DNA of 64,000 nt from Flavobacterium sp. NRK1 (lineage in GTDB: Bacteria; Bacteroidota; Bacteroidia; Flavobacteriales; Flavobacteriaceae), in assembly GCF_024054175.1 (NCBI RefSeq), contig NZ_JAMXLA010000001.1, forward strand, positions 1,767,930-1,831,929. The letters are read 5' to 3'. Below, piece by piece: positions 1 through 8,429 of the stretch (positions within the stretch are counted from its first letter, which is position 1; every line of letters starts with the position of its first letter). The position numbers and the translations under genes were made by a program. The notes below the pieces were generated by a model, which made no database searches, was not told where the DNA came from, and was given only the letters and a program-made list of their open reading frames with translations.

Positions 1-819
1 GTGCAGATTCCCGAACCTGTAGTGCCGCCGTGTGAAGAATGGAGTACAATGGAAAAGCTGGCAAAAGAAAAAGAAGTTGTAGGTATTTATATATCAGGGC
101 ATCCGCTTGATGATTATAAATTTGAAATGAAATATTTTTGCAATTCAAGGCTTGAAGCACTCAAAAACCTGGAGCAGCATATTACAAAAAATTTAAGTTT
201 TGGGGGTATTATTTCTAATGTACAGCACAGAGTTGCCAAAAATGGTAAAGGCTGGGCTTCATTTGTTCTGGAAGGATATGATGAAAGTCATGAATTCAGA
301 ATATATGGAGAAGAATATCTCAAGTTCAGGCATTTTCTAATAGGTAATAATTTTACGTTTATGAAAGTGCTTGTTAAAGAAGGCTGGACAAATGCAGAGG
401 GTAAAAAGGGGGAGCCGAGGCTTCAGTTTATAGCCATACAATATCTTCAGGATGTATTAACCACATTCGCCAAAAAACTTATCATTCAGTTTAATGTATT
501 AGATTTACAGGATCAGCTCATCGTAACGCTTAGCGAACTCTTTAAAAGCAATATTGGAGACAATACAGTAACTTTTGAAGTAATGGAACTGCAAAAGGTT
601 ATGAGGAAGGTTGAGATTGCCAATACCCAATTAAAAGACACTGCAACAGAGGATATTGATGAATTTGATCAGGAAGTTACAGAACCTGTTATAGCGGACG
701 TGGAAGATATACAGGTAATGACTAAATTAAGTATGCCAAGCCGTAAATTGAAGGTTAAAATAAGTAATGAATTGCTACATGAACTGGAAAAACTTCAGGT
801 GAATTTTAAACTGAATTAA
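1..819 (+). CDS. dnaE: DNA polymerase III subunit alpha, C-terminal part (5' truncated)
   Basis: C-terminal 272 residues of the replicative polymerase catalytic subunit; the gene runs in from before the window, so the GTG at base 1 is probably an internal valine codon and not a start. The motif EKEVVGIYISGHPLDDY (about residues 23-39) is typical of the segment that precedes the C-terminal OB fold of DnaE. It is followed by an OB-fold-like stretch (about residues 60-130, FGGIISNV then a K-G-W-A-S-F strand), which binds single-stranded DNA in the family. The last 90 residues are charged and poorly conserved. The gene ends 118 bp before trxA with no clear hairpin terminator. Confidence 0.9.
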   Translation: MQIPEPVVPPCEEWSTMEKLAKEKEVVGIYISGHPLDDYKFEMKYFCNSRLEALKNLEQHITKNLSFGGIISNVQHRVAKNGKGWASFVLEGYDESHEFRIYGEEYLKFRHFLIGNNFTFMKVLVKEGWTNAEGKKGEPRLQFIAIQYLQDVLTTFAKKLIIQFNVLDLQDQLIVTLSELFKSNIGDNTVTFEVMELQKVMRKVEIANTQLKDTATEDIDEFDQEVTEPVIADVEDIQVMTKLSMPSRKLKVKISNELLHELEKLQVNFKLN

Positions 820-937
820 TTTTCTTAATAAATTCCTTCTATTTTAAGATAGCTAAAACTAATATATGTTTAACAAAAAAATGAATATTAATATGTAAAT
901 TTGTTATCTAAAACTAATTTAAAAAAGAATATATATA

Positions 938-1255
938 ATGGCACAAGCAATAACAGATGCTACTTTTGATGAAGTGGTATTAAAATCAGACAAACCGGTA
1001 TTAGTAGACTTTTGGGCAGCATGGTGCGGCCCATGTCGTATGGTAGGTCCTATCATTGAAGAGATCAGCAACGAGTACGAAGGAAAAGCTGTTGTTGGTA
1101 AAGTAGATGTAGATGCTAATCAGGAGTTTGCTGCAAAATACGGAGTAAGAAACATTCCTACAGTATTAGTTTTCCAAAACGGAGAAGTAGTAGGCCGTCA
1201 GGTTGGTGTAGCTCCAAAAGCAACTTATACTAATGCTATTGATGCTTTACTATAA
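938..1255 (+). CDS. trxA: Thioredoxin
   Basis: A 105-residue canonical thioredoxin: cytosolic disulfide reductase that passes electrons from thioredoxin reductase to target proteins. The active site WCGPC sits at residues 29-33 (C30, C33) and the cis-proline loop IPT at 73-75. Length and fold match TrxA. A -7-like box TAAATTTG lies at 896-903, 35 bp upstream of the ATG, without a clear -33 partner. A good intrinsic terminator follows at 1285-1314, so this is probably a single-gene transcript. A second, cysteine-less thioredoxin fold is found at 25862-26158. Confidence 0.96.
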   Translation: MAQAITDATFDEVVLKSDKPVLVDFWAAWCGPCRMVGPIIEEISNEYEGKAVVGKVDVDANQEFAAKYGVRNIPTVLVFQNGEVVGRQVGVAPKATYTNAIDALL

Positions 1256-1284
1256 TTAAGTTACAAAGCAATTAAATATAAAAG

Positions 1285-1314
1285 AGCTCTTACTTTATGG
1301 TAAGGGCTTTTTTA
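1285..1314 (+). terminator. Intrinsic terminator after trxA
   Basis: A 9-bp stem (AGCTCTTAC with GTAAGGGCT, one G-U pair), 6-nt loop and a run of six T. Confidence 0.85.
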
Positions 1315-1380
1315 TTGGAAAATTGCAGATAACCTGTATCGCTATGGGAGGATAAATACAAAATCGCTACATTTGAAATT

Positions 1381-2307
1381 ATGAAGATAGAAGGGCAATT
1401 AGAAAAAATATCCAGTTTTTCGCATCTTGAATTACTGGCAAATCAAATCGTTGAAGGGTTTATTTCAGGTATGCATAAAAGTCCGTTTCACGGATTCTCC
1501 TCAGAATTTGCAGAACATAAGGTATATAATGCAGGTGAGAGTACCAGGCATATAGACTGGAAGCTTTTTGCCCGTACCGACAGGTTATATACTAAACGCT
1601 TTGAAGAGGAAACTAATTTAAGGTGCCATCTTATAATTGATAATTCTTCTTCTATGCATTATCCAAAGCTTAAACAGGGACAGCAGTTTTACGAAAATAA
1701 GATTGGTTTTTCAGTTTTAGCATCTGCGGTGCTTATGGAGCTTTTAAAGCATCAGCGCGATGCAGTAGGACTTAGCGTGTATTCTGACAGCTATGAGTTC
1801 TATGCGCCGGAAAAGGGCAGTGGCAGGCATCACAGGATGTTATTGAATAAGCTTGAAGAGATGCTGAATTCACCAGGAAGAAGCAAGCCAACAGATACCA
1901 CAACTTTTTTGCACCAGATAGCCCAGAAAATGCATCGACGTTCTATGATCATATTGTTTACAGATATGTTTCAGCCGGGTAATGATGAGGCATTGTTTAA
2001 TGCCCTGCAGCATTTAAAACATAATAAGCATAAAGTAGTTCTGTTTCATGTTATAGATAAGAAAACGGAGCTTAGCTTTGATTTTGATAATGCCCCGAGG
2101 AAATTTATTGATATAGAATCTGGAGAAGAAGTAAATCTTTTTGCCGAAAATGTAAAATCAGAATATGAAAAACGGGTTGAACAATACTTTAAAAAAGTGG
2201 CAGAAACCTGTATGCAGTATAAAATTAAGTACGTTCCTGTTTCGGTAGATGAAAAGTTTGAAAAAATTTTAACTACATACCTTGTTGAGAAACAAAAGTT
2301 TGGATAA
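1381..2307 (+). CDS. DUF58 domain-containing protein (von Willebrand A-like)
   Basis: 308-residue soluble DUF58 protein. The family signature is present as HIDWKLFARTDRL (residues 57-69) followed by an FEEE segment, then a vWA-like strand with an intact MIDAS motif DxSxS at D87, S89 and S91. Family members are often encoded beside MoxR AAA ATPases and act in envelope or stress functions, but no moxR is adjacent here, so the partner is unknown. A TACATTTG box at 1368-1375 ends only 5 bp before the ATG; if it is the -7 element the message would be nearly leaderless. The -33 element is not evident. Confidence 0.85.
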   Translation: MKIEGQLEKISSFSHLELLANQIVEGFISGMHKSPFHGFSSEFAEHKVYNAGESTRHIDWKLFARTDRLYTKRFEEETNLRCHLIIDNSSSMHYPKLKQGQQFYENKIGFSVLASAVLMELLKHQRDAVGLSVYSDSYEFYAPEKGSGRHHRMLLNKLEEMLNSPGRSKPTDTTTFLHQIAQKMHRRSMIILFTDMFQPGNDEALFNALQHLKHNKHKVVLFHVIDKKTELSFDFDNAPRKFIDIESGEEVNLFAENVKSEYEKRVEQYFKKVAETCMQYKIKYVPVSVDEKFEKILTTYLVEKQKFG

Positions 2308-2344
2308 TTGATGAAAAAATAATCTAAAAATTATTTTAAAAACA

Positions 2345-2375
2345 CTTGCAGAATTTAAAAACAGTCGTATATTTG
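2345..2375 (+). promoter_or_regulatory. Bacteroidetes-type promoter of tRNA-Asp
   Basis: -33 element CTTG (2345-2348), 19-bp spacer, -7 element TATATTTG (2368-2375), followed by CACCCGTAATAA. Bases 2358-2394 are identical to 15687-15723 in front of the first tRNA-Leu. Confidence 0.8.
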
Positions 2376-2429
2376 CACCCGTAATAATGAAACAAACAGT
2401 GCTACACTGAGAGAGTCATTTGAAACGCT

Positions 2430-2506
2430 GGTTTGGTAGTTCAGTTGGTTAGAATACATGCCTGTCACGCATGGGGTCGCGGGTTCGAGTCCCGTCCAGA
2501 CCGCCA
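2430..2506 (+). tRNA. tRNA-Asp (GUC anticodon)
   Basis: 77 nt including an encoded CCA tail. Acceptor stem GGTTTGG pairs with CCAGACC, discriminator G at 2503, anticodon loop CTGTCAC gives GUC, and the T loop TTCGAGT is canonical. The sequence is very close to the E. coli tRNA-Asp. Unlike the tRNA-Leu and tRNA-Gln genes of this window, CCA is encoded. Confidence 0.97.
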
Positions 2507-2519
2507 GTTAAGGGAAAGC

Positions 2520-2544
2520 AGCCTCGCAATAGCGGGGCTTTTTT
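2520..2544 (+). terminator. Intrinsic terminator after tRNA-Asp
   Basis: 8-bp stem AGCCTCGC / GCGGGGCT (one G-U), loop AATA, then six T. Confidence 0.85.
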
Positions 2545-2771
2545 CGCCTAAAATATTAAGATAGTTGTGTTGTTTACGTTAAGCTTCGGGCTTAACAAGG
2601 TTTAGTAGTTAGACCGATGAGAAGCTTTCCATTAGATTGGAGGGCTTTTTTGATTTTAGGAAGTTTTCAGATCTTATTTTATGCTAAAAGAGACATAATA
2701 AAAAGATGCCGGAATTTTAAACTAACTTATTTTCCTTATTTTTGGGCTTTCCACATTGTTATTATCTCTGA
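2545..2771. other. Non-coding stretch with two further hairpins
   Basis: No coding region seen. Two hairpins stand here: GTTAAGC-TTCGG-GCTTAAC at 2578-2596, and a 10-bp stem (two G-U pairs) followed by six T at 2622-2651, which looks like a second plus-strand terminator. A TATTTTTG box at 2737-2744 may be the -7 element for the lipoprotein gene at 2772. The two hairpins could be the 3' part of a small RNA, but no promoter for it was recognised. Confidence 0.45.
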
Positions 2772-3251
2772 ATGAAAAAAATTGCAATTCTGTTTATTAT
2801 ACTATTATGCAACTCCTGTCGCTTCTTCGATGGTCAGGTGCCTAATGAGGAAGAACTTTTGCAGCAGCGCCTTAAAGAGATAAACTGGAAAGAAGTAAGC
2901 AGTTATCCTTCAATAGCAGAATGTGATGCTATAATAGATAAAGAACTTAAAAAAGAGTGCTTTTTCTCTTCGCTTACGGCACTTATACAACAAAAGCTCG
3001 ATATTGACACTATTGCTATGCTGTATCCTGAAATGGACACTATAGACGTTAAAGTAACAGTGTTTTCTAATGCTACTTTAAAATTTGAACCTCAGATGCC
3101 TGAAGATATGGTAAGCTACAATAAAGCCCGTATTGACAGTATTATTAAGGCAAGGCTTGTGGATTTTCCTAAAATTGAACCTGCTCAAAAAGAAGGCGTG
3201 CCTGTTACTACTCAATTTATACTTCCCGTTATTCTTGATGTAAAACAGTAG
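2772..3251 (+). CDS. Small putative lipoprotein of unknown function
   Basis: 159 residues. The N-terminus has two lysines and a hydrophobic core ending in LLCNSC, so signal peptidase II cleavage before C16 is plausible although the -3 residue is not ideal. The mature part is acidic, with a short pattern near the C-terminus (VPVTTQFILPVILDVK) that faintly resembles the end of TonB C-terminal domains; the domain as a whole was not recognised. The 3' end overlaps the convergent membrane protein gene by 23 bp, so the two transcripts are complementary at their ends. Confidence 0.6.
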   Translation: MKKIAILFIILLCNSCRFFDGQVPNEEELLQQRLKEINWKEVSSYPSIAECDAIIDKELKKECFFSSLTALIQQKLDIDTIAMLYPEMDTIDVKVTVFSNATLKFEPQMPEDMVSYNKARIDSIIKARLVDFPKIEPAQKEGVPVTTQFILPVILDVKQ

Positions 3252-4197
3252 GTGTGTTTGTTTCTTTTACTGGTTTAAAAGTAAATACAAAATAACTGCC
3301 TATAGTTACGGGCAGTACCGTATTAAGCAGCCATATAAGTGTAGCTATAAATATTACTATCCATTCATTTACGCCTAATATTCCGAAAAAAAATACGGCA
3401 ACACTGCCTTTTACTGCGAAATCCAGAAACTGAAAGCTTGGTAGGGACGATCCTAAAAAATAAGTGGCAGCAATTGTGCTTATTATTAATAGATAAGGTA
3501 ATTGTATGCCAAACAAAAGGAATAACAAATAGTATTGGTGCAGTATTGTAAGGTATCTTAAAATGGCTAAGGCTATATTTTTTTGATGAATACTTTTAGG
3601 CAGGCTGTTTAGCATCTCTCCTAATTTTTGTAATGAATAGCCTTTTATAGTAATTTTTCGGGCAGAAGCTAACAGTATAGTCAAAACAACAATACACGCT
3701 AAAATTACTATGGCCAAATTACCCGATATTGCCGGATAGATGTAATTGAAGAAAAATAAACCTGCTAAACCCACAACTACTGCAAGTATAAGCTGAATAC
3801 CATTGCATAAAAGGTTAAGAAAAATAACTTCCCCTGCTTCTGTTTTTTTGTAATACATCACCTTTGCAGCATATTCACCTAAGCCATTTGGTGTAAAAAG
3901 TGCTGCGGTTACTGCTGCCAATACCTGTTCGGTTGATTTACCAAGTGATATAGGATAAATAGAAGAGGCAAGATTTTGCCATTTTACTATTTCTATAAAG
4001 CGGTTTAAAAATGTAAGAAACAATAAAGCAGTAATAAGCCAGTAAGCATTTTTGTTATCAAGCAAGGCGGTAAAACGGGTCCAGTCCAGTTTTTCATTGT
4101 TAGCCAGCCTGCTGTAGATAAAATAAAATGCTCCGCCTACTATCAAAACTTTGATAATGACAACGAGTAATTGCTTAGCTTTGCGTGAGGCAGACAT
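3229..4197 (-). CDS. YbhN/UPF0104-type integral membrane protein
   Basis: 322 residues, nearly all in hydrophobic segments (about eight predicted membrane spans), with the pattern of the lysylphosphatidylglycerol synthase transmembrane / YbhN family: an early conserved FLNRFIEIVKW segment, a LFTPNGLGEYAAK loop at about residues 96-108 and LGSSLPSFQFLDF at about 247-259. Family members are flippase-like membrane proteins without the synthetase domain; the substrate cannot be told. Its start is only 24 bp from that of divergent ruvC, so the promoters must overlap. The 3' end overlaps the lipoprotein gene by 23 bp. Confidence 0.78.
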   Translation of the reverse strand: MSASRKAKQLLVVIIKVLIVGGAFYFIYSRLANNEKLDWTRFTALLDNKNAYWLITALLFLTFLNRFIEIVKWQNLASSIYPISLGKSTEQVLAAVTAALFTPNGLGEYAAKVMYYKKTEAGEVIFLNLLCNGIQLILAVVVGLAGLFFFNYIYPAISGNLAIVILACIVVLTILLASARKITIKGYSLQKLGEMLNSLPKSIHQKNIALAILRYLTILHQYYLLFLLFGIQLPYLLIISTIAATYFLGSSLPSFQFLDFAVKGSVAVFFFGILGVNEWIVIFIATLIWLLNTVLPVTIGSYFVFTFKPVKETNTPTVLHQE

Positions 4198-4221
4198 GGC
4201 TGCAAAAGTAAAGAAATAAAA

Positions 4222-4773
4222 TTGGCAAACGAACGTATTATATTAGGTATAGATCCGGGTACAACCATTATGGGTTTTGGCCTTATAAAGGTTATTAATA
4301 AAAAAATGGAGTTTTTGCAGCTTAATGAGCTGCAACTGCATAAATATGATGATCATTATGTAAAGCTCAGGATAATTTTTGAACGAACAATAGAACTTAT
4401 AGATACTCATCACCCCGATGAAATAGCTATTGAGGCACCATTCTTCGGCAAAAATGTACAGTCCATGTTAAAGCTTGGCAGGGCACAGGGTGTTGCTATG
4501 GCTGCCGGACTTTCACGTCAGATACCTATTACCGAATATGAACCCAAAAAAATAAAGATGGCAATTACCGGAAACGGAAATGCAAGTAAAGAGCAGGTGG
4601 CAAAGATGTTACAGCAACTATTGGGACTTAAGGAAATTCCGAAAAATCTGGATAGTACCGATGGACTTGCCGCTGCGGTATGTCATTTTTTTAATTCAGG
4701 TAAAGTTGTTGCCGGAAAAAGTTACAGCGGATGGGATGCTTTTATAAAGCAAAATGAAGATAGAATAAAATAG
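4222..4773 (+). CDS. ruvC: Crossover junction endodeoxyribonuclease RuvC
   Basis: 183-residue Holliday junction resolvase that cuts the junction moved by RuvAB. The four catalytic acidic residues are present: D11 (in GIDPG), E70 (in IEAPFF), D143 and D146 (in NLDSTDGLAAAVCHF). The start is TTG at 4222: it places the conserved NERIILGIDPG at the N-terminus and no in-frame ATG is available upstream. hemW follows after 21 bp and is probably co-transcribed. The ruv genes are dispersed here: ruvB is at 55.5 kb and ruvA at 63.2 kb. Confidence 0.95.
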   Translation: MANERIILGIDPGTTIMGFGLIKVINKKMEFLQLNELQLHKYDDHYVKLRIIFERTIELIDTHHPDEIAIEAPFFGKNVQSMLKLGRAQGVAMAAGLSRQIPITEYEPKKIKMAITGNGNASKEQVAKMLQQLLGLKEIPKNLDSTDGLAAAVCHFFNSGKVVAGKSYSGWDAFIKQNEDRIK

Positions 4774-4794
4774 GCAGTAGCTAATAAGAATAGT

Positions 4795-5922
4795 ATGGCA
4801 GGTATTTATATTCATATTCCTTTTTGCAGGCAGGCATGCCATTATTGCGATTTTCATTTTTCTACTTCTATGAAAAAGAAAGACGATATGGTTTTGGCAT
4901 TGGCTAAAGAAATAGCCATGCGTAAAAATGAGTTTGCTAATGAAATGGTTGAAACCATTTATTTTGGAGGAGGTACACCATCTGTACTTACTAATGCCGA
5001 AATTGAACTTCTTATCGATGCTGTTTACAGTAACTATTCTGTAACACACGATCCTGAAATTACCTTAGAAGCTAATTCTGATGATTTATCGGTAGAAAGA
5101 ATAGCTGAACTTTCAGCATCTCCAGTAAACAGGCTGAGTATAGGTGTACAATCATTTTTTGAAGATGATCTTAAAATGATGAACCGTGCGCACAACGCTG
5201 AACAGGCAGATACATGCCTTAATGAAGCAGTAAAGTATTTTGATAATATTTCTGTAGATCTTATTTACGGTGTGCCCGGCATGACAAATGAACGATGGCT
5301 ATATAATGTAAATAAAGCGTTGTCTTTCGGAATCCCTCATATTTCAAGCTATGCACTTACAGTAGAGCCCAAAACGGCTCTGGATAAATTTGTAAAAAAA
5401 GGACTTATTGCCCAACCTAGTGATGAGGTAGCCCAAGAGCATTTTCAGTTATTGGTAGATACTCTGGAAGCAAACGGATTTATACATTATGAGCTTTCCA
5501 ATTTTGGTAAAGAGGGTTATTTCTCTAAAAATAATACCGCCTATTGGCTTGGTAAAAAATATTTAGGCATTGGCCCCTCAGCGCATAGTTATGACGGTAT
5601 TCATCGTAGCTGGAATATTGCTAATAATTCACTTTACTTAAAAGAAATAGAGGAAGACAAGCTACCTGCCGAAACTGAAAAACTTACCCCTGCCGACAGT
5701 TATAATGAATATGTTATGACAGGCTTGCGCACTATTTGGGGCGTGTCGGTACAAAGAGTTCATGACGAATTGGGTAATCTTTTTAGTAGTTATCTTCTAA
5801 AAGAGTCAGATAAATTTATAAACCAGGGACTGCTTGTTAATGATAACGGTATTATTAAAACTACCAGAGAAGGAAAGTTTTTAGCCGATGGGATTGCAAG
5901 TGACCTGTTTTATGTAAGTTAA
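4795..5922 (+). CDS. hemW: Radical SAM heme chaperone HemW
   Basis: 375 residues. The radical SAM [4Fe-4S] motif is C11-x3-C15-x2-C18 in FCRQACHYCDF, followed by the SAM-binding GGGTPS (residues 58-63) and the HemW/HemN-like core and C-terminal domain. The N-terminus IYIHIPFC is typical of HemW, not of the true oxygen-independent coproporphyrinogen oxidase HemN, which has an extra N-terminal region; the family inserts heme into respiratory enzymes. This suits a genome with a large cytochrome operon. Its stop codon shares the tetranucleotide TTAA with that of the convergent acyltransferase gene. Confidence 0.92.
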   Translation: MAGIYIHIPFCRQACHYCDFHFSTSMKKKDDMVLALAKEIAMRKNEFANEMVETIYFGGGTPSVLTNAEIELLIDAVYSNYSVTHDPEITLEANSDDLSVERIAELSASPVNRLSIGVQSFFEDDLKMMNRAHNAEQADTCLNEAVKYFDNISVDLIYGVPGMTNERWLYNVNKALSFGIPHISSYALTVEPKTALDKFVKKGLIAQPSDEVAQEHFQLLVDTLEANGFIHYELSNFGKEGYFSKNNTAYWLGKKYLGIGPSAHSYDGIHRSWNIANNSLYLKEIEEDKLPAETEKLTPADSYNEYVMTGLRTIWGVSVQRVHDELGNLFSSYLLKESDKFINQGLLVNDNGIIKTTREGKFLADGIASDLFYVS

Positions 5923-6824
5923 ATCCTGTTTCCTACAACAAATCCAAACTTAAATCTCTCCAGTATTAAAAAAATAATATAGCAAAGAATTACTGCGAGC
6001 CCAATTTGTGCAATAGCTTCAAAATATGGCTCAGGACTTATTTTGTGTAAAATGGGGTACAAAAATACCATCATTGGAGAATGATATAAATGAAGTAAAT
6101 AAGTATAGCCTCCTGTTTTTACAAAAGTAAAATTAAGCGATACAAAATTTATAAAGAATAATATCGCTATAATATATTTATAAGTGTCTTCTGTATAAAA
6201 ATAAACGGCAGCAATAAGCATAGGCAATCCAACAGCGTTTATAATTAGTTTTTTGCAATTATCTATATTGTATTTTTTAATAATAAATCCGGTTAAAAAA
6301 AGTAACGGAATATCATACCTCAAAAGTACGTTTCCAAAAATTAGCAGAGGAATTATGAATGCCAAAGCCCAATAGTGCTTTCTTGTTAATGATAAAAAAC
6401 AGAAAACTATAAAAAGATCCCTAATAAAATAGGTTGGAGGATTTATAGGTGGCTTGTGTAGTGAAAATAAACCTTCTGTGATTAAGGTATAATCATAAGT
6501 TAGCCTGTTTAAAAAATTATATCCAAAGGCATTTATAAGCAAAACAGGAAGTATTACAGCAAGATTGGCGATTAGATAAGGAATAAGAAGGCTCTTTATT
6601 TTTTTATTTAACAGATTCCCTTCGGTAGGATTCATGCAAAATAAATATCCTGATATTATGGACAGCAAAAGTGTCCCATAGCGGGGTAGTGTTTCCAATA
6701 CAAAATAAGGAACACTATTACTGTGCGTAAAATTATGTCGTATATGTGTAAATGTTATAAGAATAACACCTACTATTCTCATAAATTCAATAGGATAGTT
6801 AGTGCCGTTCGTAATCTTTTGCAT
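5919..6824 (-). CDS. Acyltransferase 3 family membrane protein
   Basis: 301 residues if the ATG at 6824 is used (YPIEFMRIVGVILITFTHIR shortly after the start); a longer reading begins at 6854. The N-terminal R-x-x-x-x-x-x-I-x-x-x-H pattern and about ten hydrophobic segments fit the acyltransferase 3 (OafA/YrhL) superfamily, membrane enzymes that O-acylate sugars of surface polysaccharides. The acceptor is unknown. It stands alone between convergent hemW and the divergent cyclase gene and is more AT-rich than its neighbours. Confidence 0.75.
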   Translation of the reverse strand: MQKITNGTNYPIEFMRIVGVILITFTHIRHNFTHSNSVPYFVLETLPRYGTLLLSIISGYLFCMNPTEGNLLNKKIKSLLIPYLIANLAVILPVLLINAFGYNFLNRLTYDYTLITEGLFSLHKPPINPPTYFIRDLFIVFCFLSLTRKHYWALAFIIPLLIFGNVLLRYDIPLLFLTGFIIKKYNIDNCKKLIINAVGLPMLIAAVYFYTEDTYKYIIAILFFINFVSLNFTFVKTGGYTYLLHLYHSPMMVFLYPILHKISPEPYFEAIAQIGLAVILCYIIFLILERFKFGFVVGNRI

Positions 6825-6903
6825 TTTACACTGTTTTTTTTGGCAATAATACACACAATTAACTATTTTAAAAATCTATTTCTTTATTTTGTAAAAAAAA
6901 AGT

Positions 6904-7656
6904 ATGATTGCTGTCATTAACGGTTTTAAAATAGATTTAAACCAGCCTATAGATATTTCTATTCCACTTACTAATACCGATGCTAATCCAATTGCATGGT
7001 ATGTAGATAAACCCGTTATAGATCCGGTAAAAATGGGAGACTGGATAGGGAAAGTAAGTGAAGGATCATCTACCAATTTTAATAATATATTTTTTAATCC
7101 GCACGGGCATGGTACACATACCGAATGCCTTGGGCATATAACCAGAGATTTTTACAGTATCAATGAGGCATTGAGGCAATTTTTCTTTACTGCAGAGCTT
7201 GTATCTGTAGAGCCTGAGCAAGTAGAAGAGGATTTTATTATTAGAGCAGAACAGATAGAAAAAGCTCTTGGAGGGAAAACGCCGGAAGCTATTATTGTTC
7301 GCACGCTTCCAAATGAAAAGGCTAAGACATATAAGAATTATAGCAATACCAATCCGCCTTATATTGAAGAGGCTGCTGCGGCATTTATTCGTAAATGTGG
7401 TATTAAGCACTTGCTCATAGATCTGCCAAGTGTAGATCGTGAAGAGGATGAAGGCAGACTTTTGGCGCATAAAGCATTTTGGAATGTTAAAGATGTAAAC
7501 AATCTTAATGAAGATGCCCGTCATGATGCTACTATTACCGAAATGGTATTTATAGACGATGCTGTTACCGATGGCACTTATTTCCTGAATTTACAGATAG
7601 CTTCTTTTGAAAATGATGCCAGCCCCAGTAAACCTGTTTTGTACAAAATATCATGA
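6904..7656 (+). CDS. Cyclase family protein (kynurenine formamidase-like metal hydrolase)
   Basis: 250 residues with the metal-binding signature of the cyclase family (PF04199) seen as HGHGTHTECLGH: H67, H69, H72 and H78, with E74 where many members have Asp. The family includes bacterial arylformamidases (KynB) and related Mn/Zn hydrolases; no other tryptophan catabolism gene is nearby, so the substrate is not called. The stop codon overlaps the ATG of the DUF4260 gene (ATGA at 7653-7656), which indicates co-translation of the pair. Confidence 0.82.
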   Translation: MIAVINGFKIDLNQPIDISIPLTNTDANPIAWYVDKPVIDPVKMGDWIGKVSEGSSTNFNNIFFNPHGHGTHTECLGHITRDFYSINEALRQFFFTAELVSVEPEQVEEDFIIRAEQIEKALGGKTPEAIIVRTLPNEKAKTYKNYSNTNPPYIEEAAAAFIRKCGIKHLLIDLPSVDREEDEGRLLAHKAFWNVKDVNNLNEDARHDATITEMVFIDDAVTDGTYFLNLQIASFENDASPSKPVLYKIS

Positions 7657-8003
7657 AAAAGCTAATTCAACTGGAAGAGGCTGCTTTATTCGGATTAGGC
7701 ATTTACCTTTTTAGCCTGCTTAATTATGCATGATGGTGGTTTCCTGCTTTGCTTTTAGTACCCGACCTTTCTATGATAGGCTACGCTTTTGGAAATAAAG
7801 TTGAGGCATGGGCATATAATGTTTTACATCACAGAGGATTGGCAATAGCTGTTTATCTTTTAGGGCTATACCTTGCTAACGAAGCTGTTCAGTTAACAGG
7901 AGTAATGCTGTTCTCACATTCTTCTATAGACAGGATGTTCGGCTACGGACTTAAATATGAAAAAGGATTTAAGTTTACCCATCTTGGTGAAATTGGAAAG
8001 TAA
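7653..8003 (+). pseudogene. DUF4260 family membrane protein, interrupted by in-frame TGA
   Basis: The reading frame from ATG 7653 (overlapping the cyclase stop) would give 116 residues of the small DUF4260 membrane protein family, but codon 27 is TGA (7731-7733). It stands directly in front of two TGG codons, where DUF4260 proteins to my knowledge have a run of tryptophans, so a TGG to TGA change is the simple explanation. Beyond it the frame is intact for 89 codons and keeps the family pattern (LLVPDLSMIGYAFG, then HHRGLAIAVYLLG). A TTG at 7749 could restart translation, but it would remove the first membrane span. Recent nonsense mutation, sequencing error or readthrough are all possible. 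Confidence 0.75.
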
Positions 8004-8015
8004 TAAAAATATAAA

Positions 8016-8381
8016 ATGAATATACAGGCATTTTACGAATACTGCCTTTCAAAAAAAGGCGTTACCGAACATTTTCCGTTTGATGAAGATACCCTTGTTT
8101 TTAAAGTAGGCGGTAAGATGTTTGCTTTGTCATCATTAAACCAATGGGAAGCAGGAAAAGCATCCGTTAATCTAAAATGTGATCCTGAAAAGGCACTTGA
8201 ATTACGTGCTGAATATGAGGCTATAGAACCGGGTTATCATATGAGCAAAGTGCACTGGAATACGGTTACTGTTAATGGTGATGTGCCTGCCAGACTGTTT
8301 AAAGAATTAATAGATCATTCGTATGAGCTGGTGCTTAAAAGCCTAACAAAAAAACTACAGGCAGAAATAAATAGTTTGTAA
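8016..8381 (+). CDS. MmcQ/YjbR family protein
   Basis: 121-residue small cytosolic protein of the MmcQ/YjbR (CyaY-like double-wing) family: the N-terminal YCLSKKGVTEHFPF and the following LVFKVGGKMFAL strand pair are characteristic, as is HMSKVHWNTV at about residues 75-84. The fold is DNA-binding-like but no biochemical role is established. It lies 12 bp after the DUF4260 frame, so the cyclase, DUF4260 and this gene look like one transcription unit. Confidence 0.85.
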   Translation: MNIQAFYEYCLSKKGVTEHFPFDEDTLVFKVGGKMFALSSLNQWEAGKASVNLKCDPEKALELRAEYEAIEPGYHMSKVHWNTVTVNGDVPARLFKELIDHSYELVLKSLTKKLQAEINSL

Positions 8382-8429
8382 TAATAATCTGAAATAAAAT
8401 CAGTTATAGGTTTTCAATATTATGTACTT

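Noticed and set aside
7653..8003. TGA as selenocysteine or as a reassigned tryptophan codon
   Set aside because: No SECIS-like hairpin was seen after it and TGA ends several other genes here (cyclase at 7654-7656, HD gene at 40299-40301), so a general reassignment is excluded; a local nonsense change is simpler.
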